From Gemmatimonadota bacterium (GTDB lineage: Bacteria; Gemmatimonadota; Gemmatimonadetes; Gemmatimonadales; GWC2-71-9), in NCBI GenBank assembly GCA_003222135.1, contig QHUM01000056.1, forward strand, positions 17,618 through 81,617: a stretch of DNA of 64,000 bases, in the 5' to 3' direction. Shown here piece after piece: positions 63,618 through 64,000 of this stretch (position 1 is its first letter; each line of letters begins with the position of its first letter). A model generated the notes under the pieces. That model searched no databases, had not been told where the DNA came from, and saw only the letters and a program-made list of their open reading frames with translations. The translations under genes were made by a program, and so were the position numbers.

Positions 63618-64000
<383 letters not shown>

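Overview
This is a GC-rich bacterial window with almost no spare sequence: no gene-free stretch reaches 300 bases, and about 50 of the roughly 62 genes lie on the minus strand in long chains joined by 1-20 nt overlaps. The gene set describes a diderm with LPS (lpxD, an lpxC-fabZ fusion, lpxA, lpxB, lpxK, bamA, skp/ompH, lol genes) that also carries genes best known from Gram-positives (mcsA-mcsB-clpC, a bacillithiol synthase bshC) and SusC/SusD outer-membrane glycan uptake with an ECF sigma/FecR pair. That mix, with high GC and frequent GTG starts, fits Gemmatimonadota best. This assignment is inferred from gene content and was not tested by a search.

Layout. 1-4461 (+): envelope glycan genes (flippase-like membrane protein, YfhO-like protein, polyprenyl-phosphate mannosyltransferase) followed by dapF. 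4535-13793 (-): a TPR membrane protein, tRNA-Arg(CCT), apt, acyP, dedA, pcm, surE, a GT2 glycosyltransferase, a MerR regulator, gpsA, plsY, der and a DUF512 radical-SAM protein. 13882-16283 (-): a secreted TPR protein starting 12 nt after tRNA-Gly(CCC), and a secreted Pro-rich SdrD_B-like protein. 16473-28547 (-): a predicted beta-glucan utilisation locus (GH30, SusD, SusC, FecR, ECF sigma, DUF4091/GH123-like, GH16) with a paralogue of the TPR protein directly upstream. 28550-36984 (-): larC, thrC, uvrC, murJ, a PspB-like small protein, bshC, an AMMECR1-domain protein and rlmH. 36984-50635 (-): gdhA, then the lipid A block lpxK-LPLAT-lpxB-Gfo/Idh-lpxA-lpxC/fabZ-lpxD-ompH-bamA, preceded by clpC. 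50648-62712 (-): mcsB, mcsA, lolD, lolC/E, lysS, prfB (with a programmed frameshift), a zinc-ribbon protein, a degenerate GGDEF protein, a CaCA antiporter, a DUF5683-like protein, a PorV-like protein, Trm112 and era. 62812-63309 (+): a small secreted protein. 63440-64000 (-): 5S rRNA and the 3' end of 23S rRNA.

How it works together. The minus-strand chain reads as a supercluster for envelope construction (lipid A synthesis, outer-membrane protein assembly, lipoprotein transport, lipid II flipping) with protein quality control (McsA/McsB/ClpC) inserted between the Lol and Bam genes. The glucan locus is a self-contained module: secreted GH16 and GH30 enzymes would cut a beta-1,3/1,6-glucan, SusC/D would import the fragments, and FecR/ECF sigma would sense and switch on the set.

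Non-coding and odd features: two palindromic arrays of a GCGGATT heptamer flank plsY-der; purine/G-rich tracts sit at several stop-start overlaps; an AAGGCGT repeat family lies beside both tRNA-Arg and the rRNA operon; and lpxC and the AMMECR1 gene lack ATG/GTG/TTG at the start position that family alignment and Shine-Dalgarno spacing point to. No insertion sequence, prophage, CRISPR array or defence island was seen.
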